Shown: positions 45,417-54,915, counted from the first letter of the stretch. The stretch is 64,000 nt of DNA from Aestuariivivens insulae (GCF_022662195.1 NZ_JAKMCS010000005.1:186001-250000), one strand, 5' to 3'. Notes: a model not told the origin generated them from the letters alone. Numbers and translations: made by a program.

Positions 45417-46484
45417 TTAAATGGGATGGTTTTCTAAATAATTAACCAAAAGAGCCACTACATAGCTATAACTTTCCATACCTTTAGATTGATTGTTGGC
45501 CTTTAAAAAGTTGCCATAAAACATTTTGAATATGGGCTCCAAAGGATTTTCATGAGCTTCCCAAAACTCCCGGCTTTCTTTATAGTTGTTCAAAATACCT
45601 TGGTTTACATCGGCAACCATATCTTCAAAAAGACATTCATCGCGCCTATAAATTTCGTTAAGGCAAAACCGTAAGCCAAAGGTATAGCCACAATATTTAA
45701 AATAGATATCGTTATGGTTAGAAGCCGCCATAAAACCGATAAAATTAGCTTCGTTTTCGGCAGCATACCCTAGTTGGTGTGCCGTTTCGTGGGAGGCCGT
45801 TGTAGGAAACAAAAAAGCCGGGATAATACCATCAACCTGGGCTTCGTTGGTAAACGGATTTAAATAACCGCTAAAGCCCATATAAGTAAGTGGATAGCTG
45901 TATAATGATTTTTTTATGCTCTTGGCATCGTATTCCAAATGCGGAAAAGTCCTTTTTAAATGTTCATAGCCTTGAGGGACTAAAGATAGAATTTCGTTTT
46001 TCGTGTATGGTAAATCAACTTTTAGAGTATCATTTTTTACAATGCTTAGGTGTAGGCTGTTTGTTTTTTCAATCAGCTTTTCGGTAATAAGTATTAACTG
46101 TTCCGTTGTATAATCGGCATTCAAATTTAAGTTCTTATGAAGCGGTAAACGGTAATAGTTAAAGCCCCATAATATATGGAAGGCAAAATAAAAAACCGAT
46201 ACGGCGGCAAACACGTCAACAAACCAACTCTTGGTATCTTTTCTTAGTCGTTTGCGGTTTTTGTAAAGCCAACGTAAAGCATATATAGCGGTAATAGTAT
46301 AAACCATATCACCAAACGAAAATGGCAACCAACCTAAAATATATCGAAAGCATTTTGAAATTATTGGGTAAACTCCGTTGCTGTAATATTGCTCTACAAA
46401 TTCAGGGAAGTGCGATAGTAGCTTGATAAAAATGTACTGTGGAATGATTCCTAAGGCTATAAGTAGTTTTGTGTTTTTCAGCAT
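45417..46484 (-). CDS. DUF3810 family membrane protein with zincin motif
   Basis: A 355-residue protein with three N-terminal membrane segments (about 7-25, 55-75, 90-112) and a soluble C-terminal domain. The segment SHETAHQLGYAAENEANFIG near residue 230 contains HExxH plus a downstream EANF region, i.e. a metalloprotease active site, although no proteolysis has to my knowledge been shown for DUF3810. The GFSGYLNPFTNEAQVDGIIP stretch just before resembles the substrate groove. The ATG lies 4 nt after a TACTTTTG box in repeated element copy C, suggesting a leaderless message. Convergent and abutting with the DUF6503 lipoprotein gene. Confidence 0.87.
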   Translation of the reverse strand: MLKNTKLLIALGIIPQYIFIKLLSHFPEFVEQYYSNGVYPIISKCFRYILGWLPFSFGDMVYTITAIYALRWLYKNRKRLRKDTKSWFVDVFAAVSVFYFAFHILWGFNYYRLPLHKNLNLNADYTTEQLILITEKLIEKTNSLHLSIVKNDTLKVDLPYTKNEILSLVPQGYEHLKRTFPHLEYDAKSIKKSLYSYPLTYMGFSGYLNPFTNEAQVDGIIPAFLFPTTASHETAHQLGYAAENEANFIGFMAASNHNDIYFKYCGYTFGLRFCLNEIYRRDECLFEDMVADVNQGILNNYKESREFWEAHENPLEPIFKMFYGNFLKANNQSKGMESYSYVVALLVNYLENHPI

Positions 46485-46487
46485 GAA

Positions 46488-46566
46488 TCAAAAGTACATG
46501 AATTTTTTCATTTGAAAATTCATAAAATCAAAATGAAAAAATTATTTGGACTAACGAAGTGGTTAC
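46488..46566 (-). repeat. Repeated promoter-like leader element, copy C
   Basis: Third copy of the element at 2709 and 22898: inverted repeat TGAATTTT / AAAATTCA, then TACTTTTG (46489-46496), 4 nt and the ATG. Farther out, GGACTAACGAAGTGG matches copy B. Confidence 0.7.
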
Positions 46567-46649
46567 TGAAGTAAAACTAAATTTTGTATTTTGAGACTCA
46601 AAATTTAGTTTTTACAGAAGAAAAATAGGAAAATGTTTTGCAATTTTTT

Positions 46650-46682
46650 AGACCTGCCAGGTTTTTAAAACCTGGCAGGTCT
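46650..46682. repeat. Perfect palindromic repeat AGACCTGCCAGG
   Basis: AGACCTGCCAGGTTTT / AAAACCTGGCAGGTCT folds perfectly. It is of a kind scattered through Bacteroidota genomes and lies directly upstream of, and against, the pepD -7 box, covering its -33 region. Confidence 0.75.
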
Positions 46683-46685
46683 TGT

Positions 46686-46693
46686 TATATTTG
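46686..46693 (+). promoter_or_regulatory. -7 box of pepD
   Basis: TATATTTG, 19 nt before the ATG at 46713. Its -33 region falls within the palindromic repeat. Confidence 0.5.
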
Positions 46694-46712
46694 TCTTCTA
46701 ATATAAAAATAG

Positions 46713-48173
46713 ATGAATTCAGAAATAAGACAACTCGAGCCTAAAGCAGTATGGAATAAATTTGCCGATTTAAATGCTGTGCCAAGAGCTTCAAAAAAAG
46801 AAGAACGGGTAATCGCTTTTATGAAAGCTTTTGGTGAAGATTTAGGATTGGAAACCATAGTAGACGAAGTTGGAAATGTGATTATAAAAAAGCCAGCCAC
46901 TAAGGGCATGGAAAATAAAACCACGGTGGTGATGCAGTCACATTTAGATATGGTGCACCAAAAAAATAATGATACTGTTTTTGATTTTGATACCCAGGGT
47001 ATTGAAATGTTTGTAGAGGGTGATTGGGTAAAAGCAAAAGGTACTACACTAGGAGCCGATAATGGCTTAGGTGTAGCGACCATAATGGCTGTTTTGGAAA
47101 GCAAGGACATACCACACCCAGCTATTGAAGCCTTGTTTACTATTGATGAAGAAACGGGTATGACAGGAGCTATGGGCCTAAAAGGAGATGTGTTGTCGGG
47201 GGGTATTTTACTCAATTTAGATACCGAGGAAGATGATGAAATAGGAGTAGGTTGTGCCGGTGGTATAGATGTAACGGCAACAAGAATTTATAAGGAAGAA
47301 GAAACCCCGGAATTTAAAATAGGTTTTCAAATAACGGTTAAAGGCTTGCAAGGTGGACATTCTGGTATGCAAATCCATGAAGGTTTAGGGAATGCCAATA
47401 AAATTATGAATCGCTTATTGTTTGATGGTTTTGAAAACTATGGATTACGTATTTCTGAAATTGATGGCGGAGGCTTGCGCAACGCCATTCCTAGGGAGAG
47501 TAAAGCAATTGTTGCCATTGATGCTATTCATGAAAACGCCTTTTTAATGGAAATAGCTTTATTGTCCAATGTCATTAAAACGGAATTTAAAACCACGGAA
47601 CCTAACTTAACTATTGATGTTACTAAATGTGATACGCCAAAGGCTATAATGGATTTGGGGGTTCAAGAAGGAATAACTAGAGCGCTCTATGCAGCATTTA
47701 ATGGTGTTTATCGTATGAGTGCAGATATCCCCAATTTGGTAGAGACTTCAAATAATATTGCGCGGGTATCGATTAAGGAAGGTCAGATTAATATCGCGTG
47801 TTTAACACGTTCCTCTGTAGAAAGTTCTAAGATGGACTTGGCAAATACGCTTCGTGCAACCTTCGAATTAACAGGGTGTGAAGTGGAATTTTCTGGAAGT
47901 TATCCAGGGTGGCAACCTAATATGGATTCGTCCATTTTAAAGGTTATGGCCAAGCTTTATGAGGATATGAATGAAGAAAAGCCTCATGTTGCTGCATGTC
48001 ATGCAGGTTTGGAATGTGGCATTTTAGGGCAGAATTATCCTAATATGGATATGATTAGTTTTGGACCCAATATTAAAGGAGCGCACTCCCCAGATGAACG
48101 GGCCCAAATCTCTTCGGTACAAAAGTTTTGGACATTTGTATTAGAAATATTGAAGCAAATTCCGGAAAATTAA
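46713..48173 (+). CDS. pepD: Aminoacyl-histidine dipeptidase (PepD, M20 family)
   Basis: Cytosolic zinc dipeptidase with broad specificity (carnosine-type substrates). The 486-residue length and architecture fit PepD. The zinc-binding site is in MQSHLDMVHQKN near residue 80, GADNGLGVATIMA near 115 supplies the bridging Asp, and DEETGMTGAMGL near 150 the catalytic Glu. The dimerisation domain spans about 205-385, with GGHSGMQIHEGLGNANKI near 220 a family mark, and the C-terminal zinc ligand lies near 460 in MISFGPNIKGAHSPDER. It is a single-gene unit with a -7 box and palindromic repeat upstream. Confidence 0.94.
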   Translation: MNSEIRQLEPKAVWNKFADLNAVPRASKKEERVIAFMKAFGEDLGLETIVDEVGNVIIKKPATKGMENKTTVVMQSHLDMVHQKNNDTVFDFDTQGIEMFVEGDWVKAKGTTLGADNGLGVATIMAVLESKDIPHPAIEALFTIDEETGMTGAMGLKGDVLSGGILLNLDTEEDDEIGVGCAGGIDVTATRIYKEEETPEFKIGFQITVKGLQGGHSGMQIHEGLGNANKIMNRLLFDGFENYGLRISEIDGGGLRNAIPRESKAIVAIDAIHENAFLMEIALLSNVIKTEFKTTEPNLTIDVTKCDTPKAIMDLGVQEGITRALYAAFNGVYRMSADIPNLVETSNNIARVSIKEGQINIACLTRSSVESSKMDLANTLRATFELTGCEVEFSGSYPGWQPNMDSSILKVMAKLYEDMNEEKPHVAACHAGLECGILGQNYPNMDMISFGPNIKGAHSPDERAQISSVQKFWTFVLEILKQIPEN

Positions 48174-48204
48174 TCGACTCATAAAAAACATTTTGTCGAT
48201 AAAA

Positions 48205-48235
48205 TTTGCTTTTTGTCGATGTTTTTGTATATTTG
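48205..48235 (+). promoter_or_regulatory. Orphan promoter upstream of a gene-free region
   Basis: TTTG at 48205-48208, exactly 19 bp, and TATATTTG at 48228-48235. It points into about 380 nt with no ORF longer than a few dozen codons and a convergent gene end at 48617. Confidence 0.65.
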
Positions 48236-48241
48236 ACTAGC

Positions 48242-48333
48242 ATTTTATGCAAAAAGCATTTTTTTGAATGAAACATAAAGTAAGCACCCCAATCTGCCTC
48301 TAAAAAGAAACATTCATAATAATGCTTTTTTTA
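48242..48333 (+). ncRNA. Candidate small RNA
   Basis: Immediately downstream of the orphan promoter lies a segment with outer stem AAAAAGCATT (48251-48260) pairing with AATGCTTTTT (48321-48330). The latter runs into Ts, as in a terminator, and an inner stem TGAATG / CATTCA (48265-48270 with 48311-48316) encloses the unpaired phrase AGCACCCCAATCTGCC. An 11-codon ORF (MKHKVSTPICL) starts at 48268, so a leader peptide is an alternative. The rest of 48334-48616 contains only the stem-loop repeat at 48342. Confidence 0.45.
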
Positions 48334-48341
48334 TTAAAACT

Positions 48342-48392
48342 CAATTTTGAAAAGCCTTTGGCGCATTCAAAATTGGTAGTTGAACTAATCCC
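48342..48392. repeat. Stem-loop repeat with GTTGAACTAA tail, copy 2
   Basis: CAATTTTGAA / TTCAAAATTG (10-bp stem, 14-nt loop) followed by GTAGTTGAACTAATCCC. Compared with the copy at 42008 the stem differs at one position on each side but stays fully paired. Confidence 0.72.
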
Positions 48393-48616
48393 ACTGTTGA
48401 ATGGTTTTTTATATTAACATCATTTTTAAAAATAAAATAAGAATTTAGGGGATTGCTTCTCTACACTGAATTTTCCTGATACTTATTAGGACAGAATTTT
48501 ATTTGAAGTTGACGTTTATTCTATCGATTAGGTTAGATATTATTCGGCTTTCCTTAATTTTACAGTTGTACACTTTTTGAGGTGCATTTTTTATTACTTT
48601 AATACAGGTATTAATA

Positions 48617-50416
48617 CTATAATCTAAAATTTGAAATTATAATAAAGTGATCGGAAGGGAAACCGCCTGGCCATTCGGAAATTATTTTGGTAGATATATT
48701 TTTGAGACCTTTGCCCTTATAATATAGTTGATCGATTCTTTCCCCTGCTGTATGTGTGAAACCTGGATAAAGACTAATATCAGGGTATAAGCTACGGTAC
48801 GCATCAGTGAAACCGTTTTGAAGTAGTTTTTTAGAGGCAGGACTATCCCCTCCATCAGTATGTGGAACATTATTAAAATCGCCACCAAAGAAAACAGGAA
48901 CACTATCGGAGTGTTTGAACCTGTCTTTATGGAAATCGTATACGTTAGCAAAAGCACTCATACCGTACCAATTGGACATTACATAGATATCCTGTGTACT
49001 ACTTATGGTAAGTTTTGCTCCAATATTCATAAATGAAGCATTTTTTGGCACAAAAACTTCTTTTATAGGATATTTACTGATAATAGAGATGTTAGATTCC
49101 TGAAAACAGTAGTCCCAATCAGATACTTCTACTAGGTAATAGCCCAGTTCGGCAGCAATGAAGTCACCTGACGAATAGGTTTCTTGTAATAGTATTACGT
49201 CGATGTTTAATTTTTTGATCATTTCAACAACTCTCATTCGTGAATCCCAAAGATCTTTTTTAAGCGTAAAATGTTTGCCACCGTGCCAAATATTCCAATC
49301 ACCAATACATAAAGATTTTAGTTTTTTGGGATGTTTAATAGATTTTGTTTTTTTGAACTTTGTATATTCATTAAAAACTTCTTCAGCGTCAAGAGCTTTT
49401 GAGATAATGGACAGGTCGTCCATTGCAAATGTAGATGGGTAAAGTCGGGTTAGTTGAGTAAACAATTGTGCAGCATCTTTATTTATTTTGACTGTTCCGT
49501 TATCTAAATAATAAATGGAACTTATGGGTTTTAGGTTTGTTAATATTAGATTTTGGAAAACAGTATATGGATTTTTGAGTAATACTTTTCTTATTTCTTT
49601 TAAAGAATCAATTTTTGTTTTGGATACTTCTAAGCCTTTGTCTCGTGTACGTATTAATTCATTGGGGTCAACTATAAAGTCGATAAACTCATTGTTTTCT
49701 AACTTTTCAATATTTAAACTATTAAAGGCATCAACCAATTTTTGCAATTGGATGCCTCCAGCCTTAATTTGCGGTAAAATATTGGTGTTGTACTCAAAGC
49801 TGTTGCCTTTCGAACCTATGACCAATGGGTTGTTGTTAGAGAAGTCGAAATCTACTTTGTATATGGCTTTGTTTTGCCCATCGTAATATAAACGAAATTC
49901 ATTTAACCTATTACTATAAGTCATTGTTAATAGATGCCATTTACCATCACATAGGGGCAATTTATTTCCGTTTTCCCTTTCATAGTTTAATCTTCTGGTG
50001 CCCGATCCCACGTTCCAAGCAAACGTTCCTCCAGAGGTATATAGTACCCATCCTTTATTCTTTTGTGAAGATATGCTCTTATCTGTAAATTGTTTTTGGG
50101 ACAATAAAACCATAGGTTGTTTGGATAGAGTTTGAACCCAAAACTGAACGGTAAAATCTTTAGAATAATCAATTATAGAACGGTTTAATGTTAAATAGTG
50201 GAATCCTCTGTCGGGTTTAAAGACTAGGGCTTTACCGTTTATGCCTTCTGTAAAATGGTATTCATCGCCTTTAAATTCGTATTTATTACTATTTGTATTG
50301 TCGTCAAAGTAAAACTGAATAGAAGCATTGGAGAGGGGTGTGCTTTGGGCAATGGAAAACATTGACCAAAATAGGATTAAGGCCAGAATAAATTTTTTAA
50401 AAAAAATCATGATCAT
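48617..50416 (-). CDS. Secreted LamG plus endonuclease/exonuclease/phosphatase (EEP) protein
   Basis: A 599-residue exported protein: signal peptide (FFKKFILALILFWSMFSIAQ), LamG-like jelly-roll about 30-205 (FTVQFWVQTLSKQPMVLLSQ, GKWHLLTMTYSNRLNEFRLY), a linker and a C-terminal EEP domain about 365-599. The EEP active-site pieces are visible in order: GDWNIWHGG (Asn), VILLQETYS (Glu), FGGDFNNVPHTDG (Asp/Asn) and SDHFIIIS (Asp/His) at the very end. Such domains include DNases, sphingomyelinases and inositol phosphatases. With a carbohydrate-binding-like LamG, it may act on a surface-bound substrate. Start may be the third codon, ATG at 50410. Confidence 0.85.
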   Translation of the reverse strand: MIMIFFKKFILALILFWSMFSIAQSTPLSNASIQFYFDDNTNSNKYEFKGDEYHFTEGINGKALVFKPDRGFHYLTLNRSIIDYSKDFTVQFWVQTLSKQPMVLLSQKQFTDKSISSQKNKGWVLYTSGGTFAWNVGSGTRRLNYERENGNKLPLCDGKWHLLTMTYSNRLNEFRLYYDGQNKAIYKVDFDFSNNNPLVIGSKGNSFEYNTNILPQIKAGGIQLQKLVDAFNSLNIEKLENNEFIDFIVDPNELIRTRDKGLEVSKTKIDSLKEIRKVLLKNPYTVFQNLILTNLKPISSIYYLDNGTVKINKDAAQLFTQLTRLYPSTFAMDDLSIISKALDAEEVFNEYTKFKKTKSIKHPKKLKSLCIGDWNIWHGGKHFTLKKDLWDSRMRVVEMIKKLNIDVILLQETYSSGDFIAAELGYYLVEVSDWDYCFQESNISIISKYPIKEVFVPKNASFMNIGAKLTISSTQDIYVMSNWYGMSAFANVYDFHKDRFKHSDSVPVFFGGDFNNVPHTDGGDSPASKKLLQNGFTDAYRSLYPDISLYPGFTHTAGERIDQLYYKGKGLKNISTKIISEWPGGFPSDHFIIISNFRL

Positions 50417-50485
50417 TCTATAAAATGTAGTCCCAAATATAGCATATTAAATTAATTTTCTTGTAGAGAAATTAGTTTAGAAAAC

Positions 50486-50707
50486 TTAAGGAACAGGATC
50501 GTAACCCGATCCACCCCAAGGATGACAGCTAAAAATACGCTTTAGAGCCAACCAGCCTCCTTTAAATAGGCCATGCTTTTGTAATGCTTCTTTTGAATAA
50601 TGGGAGCAGGTAGGCGTAAATCTACATGTAGCAGGTGTTAGCGGTGATATCAAGGTTTGATACACCTTAATTAAAAACAAAAACGGAGCTATGAGTAGTT
50701 TTTTCAT
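50486..50707 (-). CDS. yidD: Membrane protein insertion efficiency factor YidD
   Basis: A 73-residue basic, membrane-associated protein beginning [20 protein letters not shown] with the family signature [19 protein letters not shown] and closing [16 protein letters not shown], which is highly conserved. It assists YidC-dependent protein insertion into the inner membrane. It is followed immediately on the 5' side by a dispersed repeat at 50712-50810 and then cysS, in contrast to the rnpA-yidD-yidC order seen in many other phyla. Confidence 0.95.
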   Translation of the reverse strand: MKKLLIAPFLFLIKVYQTLISPLTPATCRFTPTCSHYSKEALQKHGLFKGGWLALKRIFSCHPWGGSGYDPVP

Positions 50708-50711
50708 GTTT

Positions 50712-50810
50712 TTGTCATTCCTGCGTGTTGCCCTGAGCTTGTCGAAGGGAAGGCAGGAATCTATTTATAGTTTCAAAGTGGATTCCGCATCAAGTGCGGA
50801 ATGGCAAGAT
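50712..50810. repeat. Dispersed inverted repeats, GTCATTCCTGCG type
   Basis: GTCATTCCTGCG...GAGCTTGTCGAAGGGAAG...GCAGGAATC, then GATTCCGCA / TGCGGAAT. Belongs to the group that includes 35347 (GAGCTTGTCGAA phrase). Lies between yidD and cysS and is not a gene. Confidence 0.72.
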
Positions 50811-50813
50811 GTT

Positions 50814-52295
50814 CTAATTAACAGAAAATGTTGTCCCGTCTTTACCATCTTTAAGCTGAATGCCCACTTCGGCCAATTCATCTCTAATCTTATCAGATAA
50901 AGCAAAGTCTTTATTGGCTCTGGCTTCTTGTCTTAATTTGATTAAGACTTCCACAGCACCCGATAATTTATCACTTCCCGTAGCTGTTTCGGTAACATTT
51001 ACCAAACCGAGAACATCAAAAATAAAAGTGTTCATTGTTTGCTTTAACAACTCTAAATCTTCAGAGGAAATGGTTTCGGTTCCTTCCTTTATTTGATTGA
51101 TATACTTTACTGCTTCAAATAAATGGGCGATTAGAATGGGTGAATTGAAATCATCATTCATGGCATCATAGCATTTTTGCTGCCATGCATTGATGTCTAA
51201 TGATGAGGTGTTCGAAGCTTTTAGGCTCTCCAAAACTCCTAAAGCATCCATAAGTCTGTTAAAGCCTTTTTCAGCAGCTAATAATCCATCATTCGTAAAG
51301 TCTAAAATGCTTCTGTAATGGGCCTGTAACATAAAAAAGCGGGCAACACTAGGAGAAAAAGCCTTAGTGATATGAGGGTTCTCTCCAGTGAAAATTTCAC
51401 CAGGTAAAATATAATTGCCTGTAGATTTAGCCATTTTTTTACCATTCATAATCAACATATTGGCATGCATCCAATAGTTTACAGGTGTTTGTCCTTTGGC
51501 TGCTTCGTTTTGGGCTATTTCACACTCGTGGTGCGGGAATTTTAAATCCATTCCGCCTCCATGAATATCGAAGTGTTCTCCTAGGTATTTGGTGCTCATG
51601 GCGGTGCACTCTAAATGCCATCCAGGGAATCCGTCGCTCCATGGTGAAGGCCAGCGCATAATATGTTGCGGTTCGGCACGTTTCCAAAGTGCAAAATCCT
51701 GCGGATTTTTTTTGTCACTTTGCCCATCCAATTCACGTGTGTTATGTATTAAATCCTCTAGCTTACGCTTACTTAACTTTCCGTAGTCATTGGTCTCGTT
51801 AAATTTATGCACATCAAAATAAACCGAGCCATTAACCTCGTAAGCAAAACCGTTATCTATGATATTTTTAATTAATTCTATTTGTTCAATAATATGTCCC
51901 GTAGCTGTAGGTTCTATGCTAGGGGGTAAAAAATTAAAGGCGTTAAGGATGTTATGGAAGTCTACTGTGTACCGTTGTACCACTTCCATAGGTTCTATTT
52001 CTTCCAATCTTGCTTTTTTGGCAATACGGTCTTCGCCTACGTCTGCATCGTTTTCCAAATGCCCGGCATCGGTTATATTACGTACATAGCGTACTTTATA
52101 TCCCAAGTGTTTCAAGTATCTAAAAATAACATCAAAAGACATAAAAGTCCGTACATTGCCCAAATGTACATTACTATAAACTGTGGGTCCACAAACATAC
52201 ATGCCTATATGCCCTTTATTGATGGGTTCGAAGGTTTCTTTTTGTCCTGTTAATGAATTGTATATTCTTATGCCTTGTGATTGGTATAGTTGCAT
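50814..52295 (-). CDS. cysS: Cysteinyl-tRNA synthetase
   Basis: Charges tRNA-Cys. The 493-residue class I synthetase has the HIGH-type motif as HLGN at residues 44-47 and the zinc ligand Cys35 in [19 protein letters not shown], with another zinc-site segment in [10 protein letters not shown] near 228. The KMSKS loop is KMAKSTGNY near 285, a known variant. The C-terminal anticodon-binding portion is present and the length matches the family. The product ends [13 protein letters not shown], as usual for CysS. The folE gene lies 74 nt upstream on the same strand. Confidence 0.96.
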   Translation of the reverse strand: MQLYQSQGIRIYNSLTGQKETFEPINKGHIGMYVCGPTVYSNVHLGNVRTFMSFDVIFRYLKHLGYKVRYVRNITDAGHLENDADVGEDRIAKKARLEEIEPMEVVQRYTVDFHNILNAFNFLPPSIEPTATGHIIEQIELIKNIIDNGFAYEVNGSVYFDVHKFNETNDYGKLSKRKLEDLIHNTRELDGQSDKKNPQDFALWKRAEPQHIMRWPSPWSDGFPGWHLECTAMSTKYLGEHFDIHGGGMDLKFPHHECEIAQNEAAKGQTPVNYWMHANMLIMNGKKMAKSTGNYILPGEIFTGENPHITKAFSPSVARFFMLQAHYRSILDFTNDGLLAAEKGFNRLMDALGVLESLKASNTSSLDINAWQQKCYDAMNDDFNSPILIAHLFEAVKYINQIKEGTETISSEDLELLKQTMNTFIFDVLGLVNVTETATGSDKLSGAVEVLIKLRQEARANKDFALSDKIRDELAEVGIQLKDGKDGTTFSVN

Positions 52296-52369
52296 GGGGT
52301 GTAAGGTTGTTTGTTAATGAGTCGTTGGTTTTATTTTAATACAACTAAACGACTTAACATCAAACATAA

Positions 52370-53047
52370 TTAAAACTTAGTATCCAGTTTAATATAATCT
52401 AAAAACTCTCGTCTTGTAGCCTTGTCTTTAAAGCGTCCGCCAAACTCCGATGTTACGGTGCTACTTTCAATATCTCTAATGCCTCTTGAGTTTACGCATA
52501 AATGTTTGGCATCGATAACACAAGCCACGTCTTTAGTTTCTAAAACGTCCTGCAATTCCCTAACAATTTGAATGGTTAAGCGCTCTTGTACTTGTGGACG
52601 CTTTGCAAAATAATCTACAATACGGTTCATTTTGGAAAGTCCCACAACGGTGCCGTTTGAGATATAAGCAATGTGCGCCTTTCCAACGATGGGTAAAAGG
52701 TGGTGTTCGCAAGTTGAATACACTGTAATGTTCTTTTCAACGAGCATTTCACCATATTTGTATTTGTTTTCAAATGTGGAGGCGCTAGGTTTTTTATTGG
52801 GATCCAGGCCACCAAATATTTCCTTAACAAACATTTTGGCTACACGCATGGGCGTCCCTTTTAAACTATCGTCGCTAAGATCTAATCCTAAGGTTTCCAT
52901 AATGTGGCGTACATCGTCTTTTATAATGTCGATTTTCTCTTCTTTCGACAGTTTAAACGCATCGCTACGCATAGGTGTATCTTGAGATGTGCCAATATGA
53001 TCGTTACCTAAAGCATCAAACTCTTCGAAGTCATTATTAATTTTCAT
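52370..53047 (-). CDS. folE: GTP cyclohydrolase I
   Basis: First enzyme of folate and pterin synthesis, making dihydroneopterin triphosphate from GTP. The 225-residue protein has the expected core: TPMRVAKMFVKEIFGGLDP near 65, zinc-binding CEHHLLPIVGKAHIAY near residue 113-128, then LSKMNRIVDYFAKRPQVQER and a second zinc-site Cys in KHLCVNSRGI near 180. The N-terminal 35 residues are acidic and unlike the folded part, as often seen. It likely sits in one transcript with cysS. Confidence 0.96.
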   Translation of the reverse strand: MKINNDFEEFDALGNDHIGTSQDTPMRSDAFKLSKEEKIDIIKDDVRHIMETLGLDLSDDSLKGTPMRVAKMFVKEIFGGLDPNKKPSASTFENKYKYGEMLVEKNITVYSTCEHHLLPIVGKAHIAYISNGTVVGLSKMNRIVDYFAKRPQVQERLTIQIVRELQDVLETKDVACVIDAKHLCVNSRGIRDIESSTVTSEFGGRFKDKATRREFLDYIKLDTKF

Positions 53048-53169
53048 CTGTAAGAAATCAAATTTTAGTCTGCAAAGATAAACATTTCCCTTTTTTAATG
53101 CTTAGTCTTTATCTAACAATTAACTATTGGGCCATTAGTCTCTTCTATACAGTATAAATTAGAAGAAAA

Positions 53170-53202
53170 ATGAGCTTGAACATTATATTGGTTCAAGCTC
53201 AT
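53170..53202 (-). terminator. Terminator of the FadL-type porin gene
   Basis: Perfect 12-bp stem ATGAGCTTGAAC / GTTCAAGCTCAT with T run on the minus strand, 22 nt after the stop codon. Confidence 0.88.
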
Positions 53203-53224
53203 TGATTATGGAGATTTAAGGCGT

Positions 53225-54736
53225 TTATATATTAAAACTTAAAGAAAGCGATACGTTAGAATTGGTTCTATCTATTGAAGCGCTATCGATTAGACCTACA
53301 TTGTAAAGTGGGGTTTCGAAGCTTCTGTTGGCTTGATCGAAAGTGAGGTCTAATTTGGTATTGCCAAAATTATAACCTAAGCCTAAGGAAAAACCATTTA
53401 AATCGCCTACAGTTACACCGTCTTTATATGGGCTTTCCTCAAAACGGTAACCACCTCTAAAGCTAAATTGCTTGTATATGTATTCGGCACCTAATCTATA
53501 AGTAGCGGCACTGGTAAAGACATCGTTTGCATCGGCATTTAAATCGGTGAAGTCTGCATCCGGCTTAAATTTGGTTTTACTGTAGTCTTTTGTGGAATAA
53601 TCGAAACTAATTAAGCCTTGTTGACCAAAAACATAGGCCAAACTACCAGTGATCTTTGCGGGTGTTTGTAGTTTGTATTCAGGATAGATATTTATAATAT
53701 CTGAAATATATACGATGTCCTCTTCTGCCAAGTTAGAATTTATGTATTGAGTTGTTTCTTCTTCAATGGTATACCAGGTAGGAGAATCGTATGTTAAACC
53801 AACTCTAAATTCCTGACTTAATTTTAAAATACCACCTAACTGAAACGAAAACCCGCTACCTCTGGTGGATAAAGTATTGTCGAAGTCAATATATTCAATT
53901 GTGCCCCCATTGTTATTGTCTTCTAAGAGTGAAGTTTTACGATCATAATTAATAAAATGGGAATTTAAATTTAATCCTAAATATAAATTATCTTCATATT
54001 GAGTAGCGAAATTAAAAGCTACTTTACCATTATAACCTGTAGATGTGTACAAATAGTCATGGGAAAAGTTTCCTGTATTAACATTGGCTATATACTGAGT
54101 GTTATTATTATCATCAGAAACAGGGTCAAGTATATATGCTTGGTATCCTAAAAAAGCTTGTTGGTGGGCAAAGCCAAAAGCATTTCCAATCTCGTTATAG
54201 GCCTCTTCAACAAATCTGCCATTTAACGAAATATCTTGAAGTCTAATACCATCTGCATAATCATAAAAGTAACTAGCTATAGAGTTGCTAAAATTTCCAT
54301 CATCATTTGTATTGGTTCCTACGGCATTCCAACTATCATCAAAATTATTGGTTCTGTCGTAAGCAATGCCAATGGAAAATTTGCGCCAAGGCGAATTGTC
54401 TTTACTGGCAAAAACAAAAGCAGCACCACCTTGATGGACATCAAAATTGGAGTTGCTGGTTGATGTAGCGCCATTAAAATAGCGGGTATCGTTATTTGTA
54501 TCGGCATTAGAAAAACTAAACGAAGCATGGCTTTGGGCAAAGATGGCTGAACCGGCAGGATTAATACTCACCGCACTCATATCGCCACCAAGGGCTCCAA
54601 AAGCACCACTTAAGGCCCTAAAACGGGCTGTGCCTTGAATTTCACTTTGCGAATAGCGCAAGGCGTCACTTAGGTCTTGCGCATAAAGCACCGATAAAGA
54701 AAATAGAGCTATAAGGAATAAATTTAACTTTTTCAT
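53225..54736 (-). CDS. OmpP1/FadL-type outer-membrane transporter
   Basis: A 503-residue outer-membrane channel for hydrophobic compounds, fatty acids or similar ones. Signal peptide (NLFLIALFSLSVLYAQDL), then SDALRYSQSEIQGTARFRAL and GGDMSAVSINPAG, matching the N-terminal hatch with its NPAG signature. The remainder is amphipathic beta strands ending NVSLSLSFNI. Flavobacterial genomes commonly hold one copy beside the gene at 54916, as here, on the same strand. Substrate unknown. Confidence 0.9.
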   Translation of the reverse strand: MKKLNLFLIALFSLSVLYAQDLSDALRYSQSEIQGTARFRALSGAFGALGGDMSAVSINPAGSAIFAQSHASFSFSNADTNNDTRYFNGATSTSNSNFDVHQGGAAFVFASKDNSPWRKFSIGIAYDRTNNFDDSWNAVGTNTNDDGNFSNSIASYFYDYADGIRLQDISLNGRFVEEAYNEIGNAFGFAHQQAFLGYQAYILDPVSDDNNNTQYIANVNTGNFSHDYLYTSTGYNGKVAFNFATQYEDNLYLGLNLNSHFINYDRKTSLLEDNNNGGTIEYIDFDNTLSTRGSGFSFQLGGILKLSQEFRVGLTYDSPTWYTIEEETTQYINSNLAEEDIVYISDIINIYPEYKLQTPAKITGSLAYVFGQQGLISFDYSTKDYSKTKFKPDADFTDLNADANDVFTSAATYRLGAEYIYKQFSFRGGYRFEESPYKDGVTVGDLNGFSLGLGYNFGNTKLDLTFDQANRSFETPLYNVGLIDSASIDRTNSNVSLSLSFNI

Positions 54737-54915
54737 CTGTTTGTTTTTATTTGTTTTTAATTGGTCAGATGCAATTCGCCAACAATGATCATGGATGGTG
54801 TCAAGATCCGTTATGGCTCATTTCATGTGTTATTTTTTTAAGTAGGGATGTAACTATCTAGGTATCAAAATTAATGATATTGTTTAAAAGGATTTTAAAA
54901 ATTTTATTTTGATTG

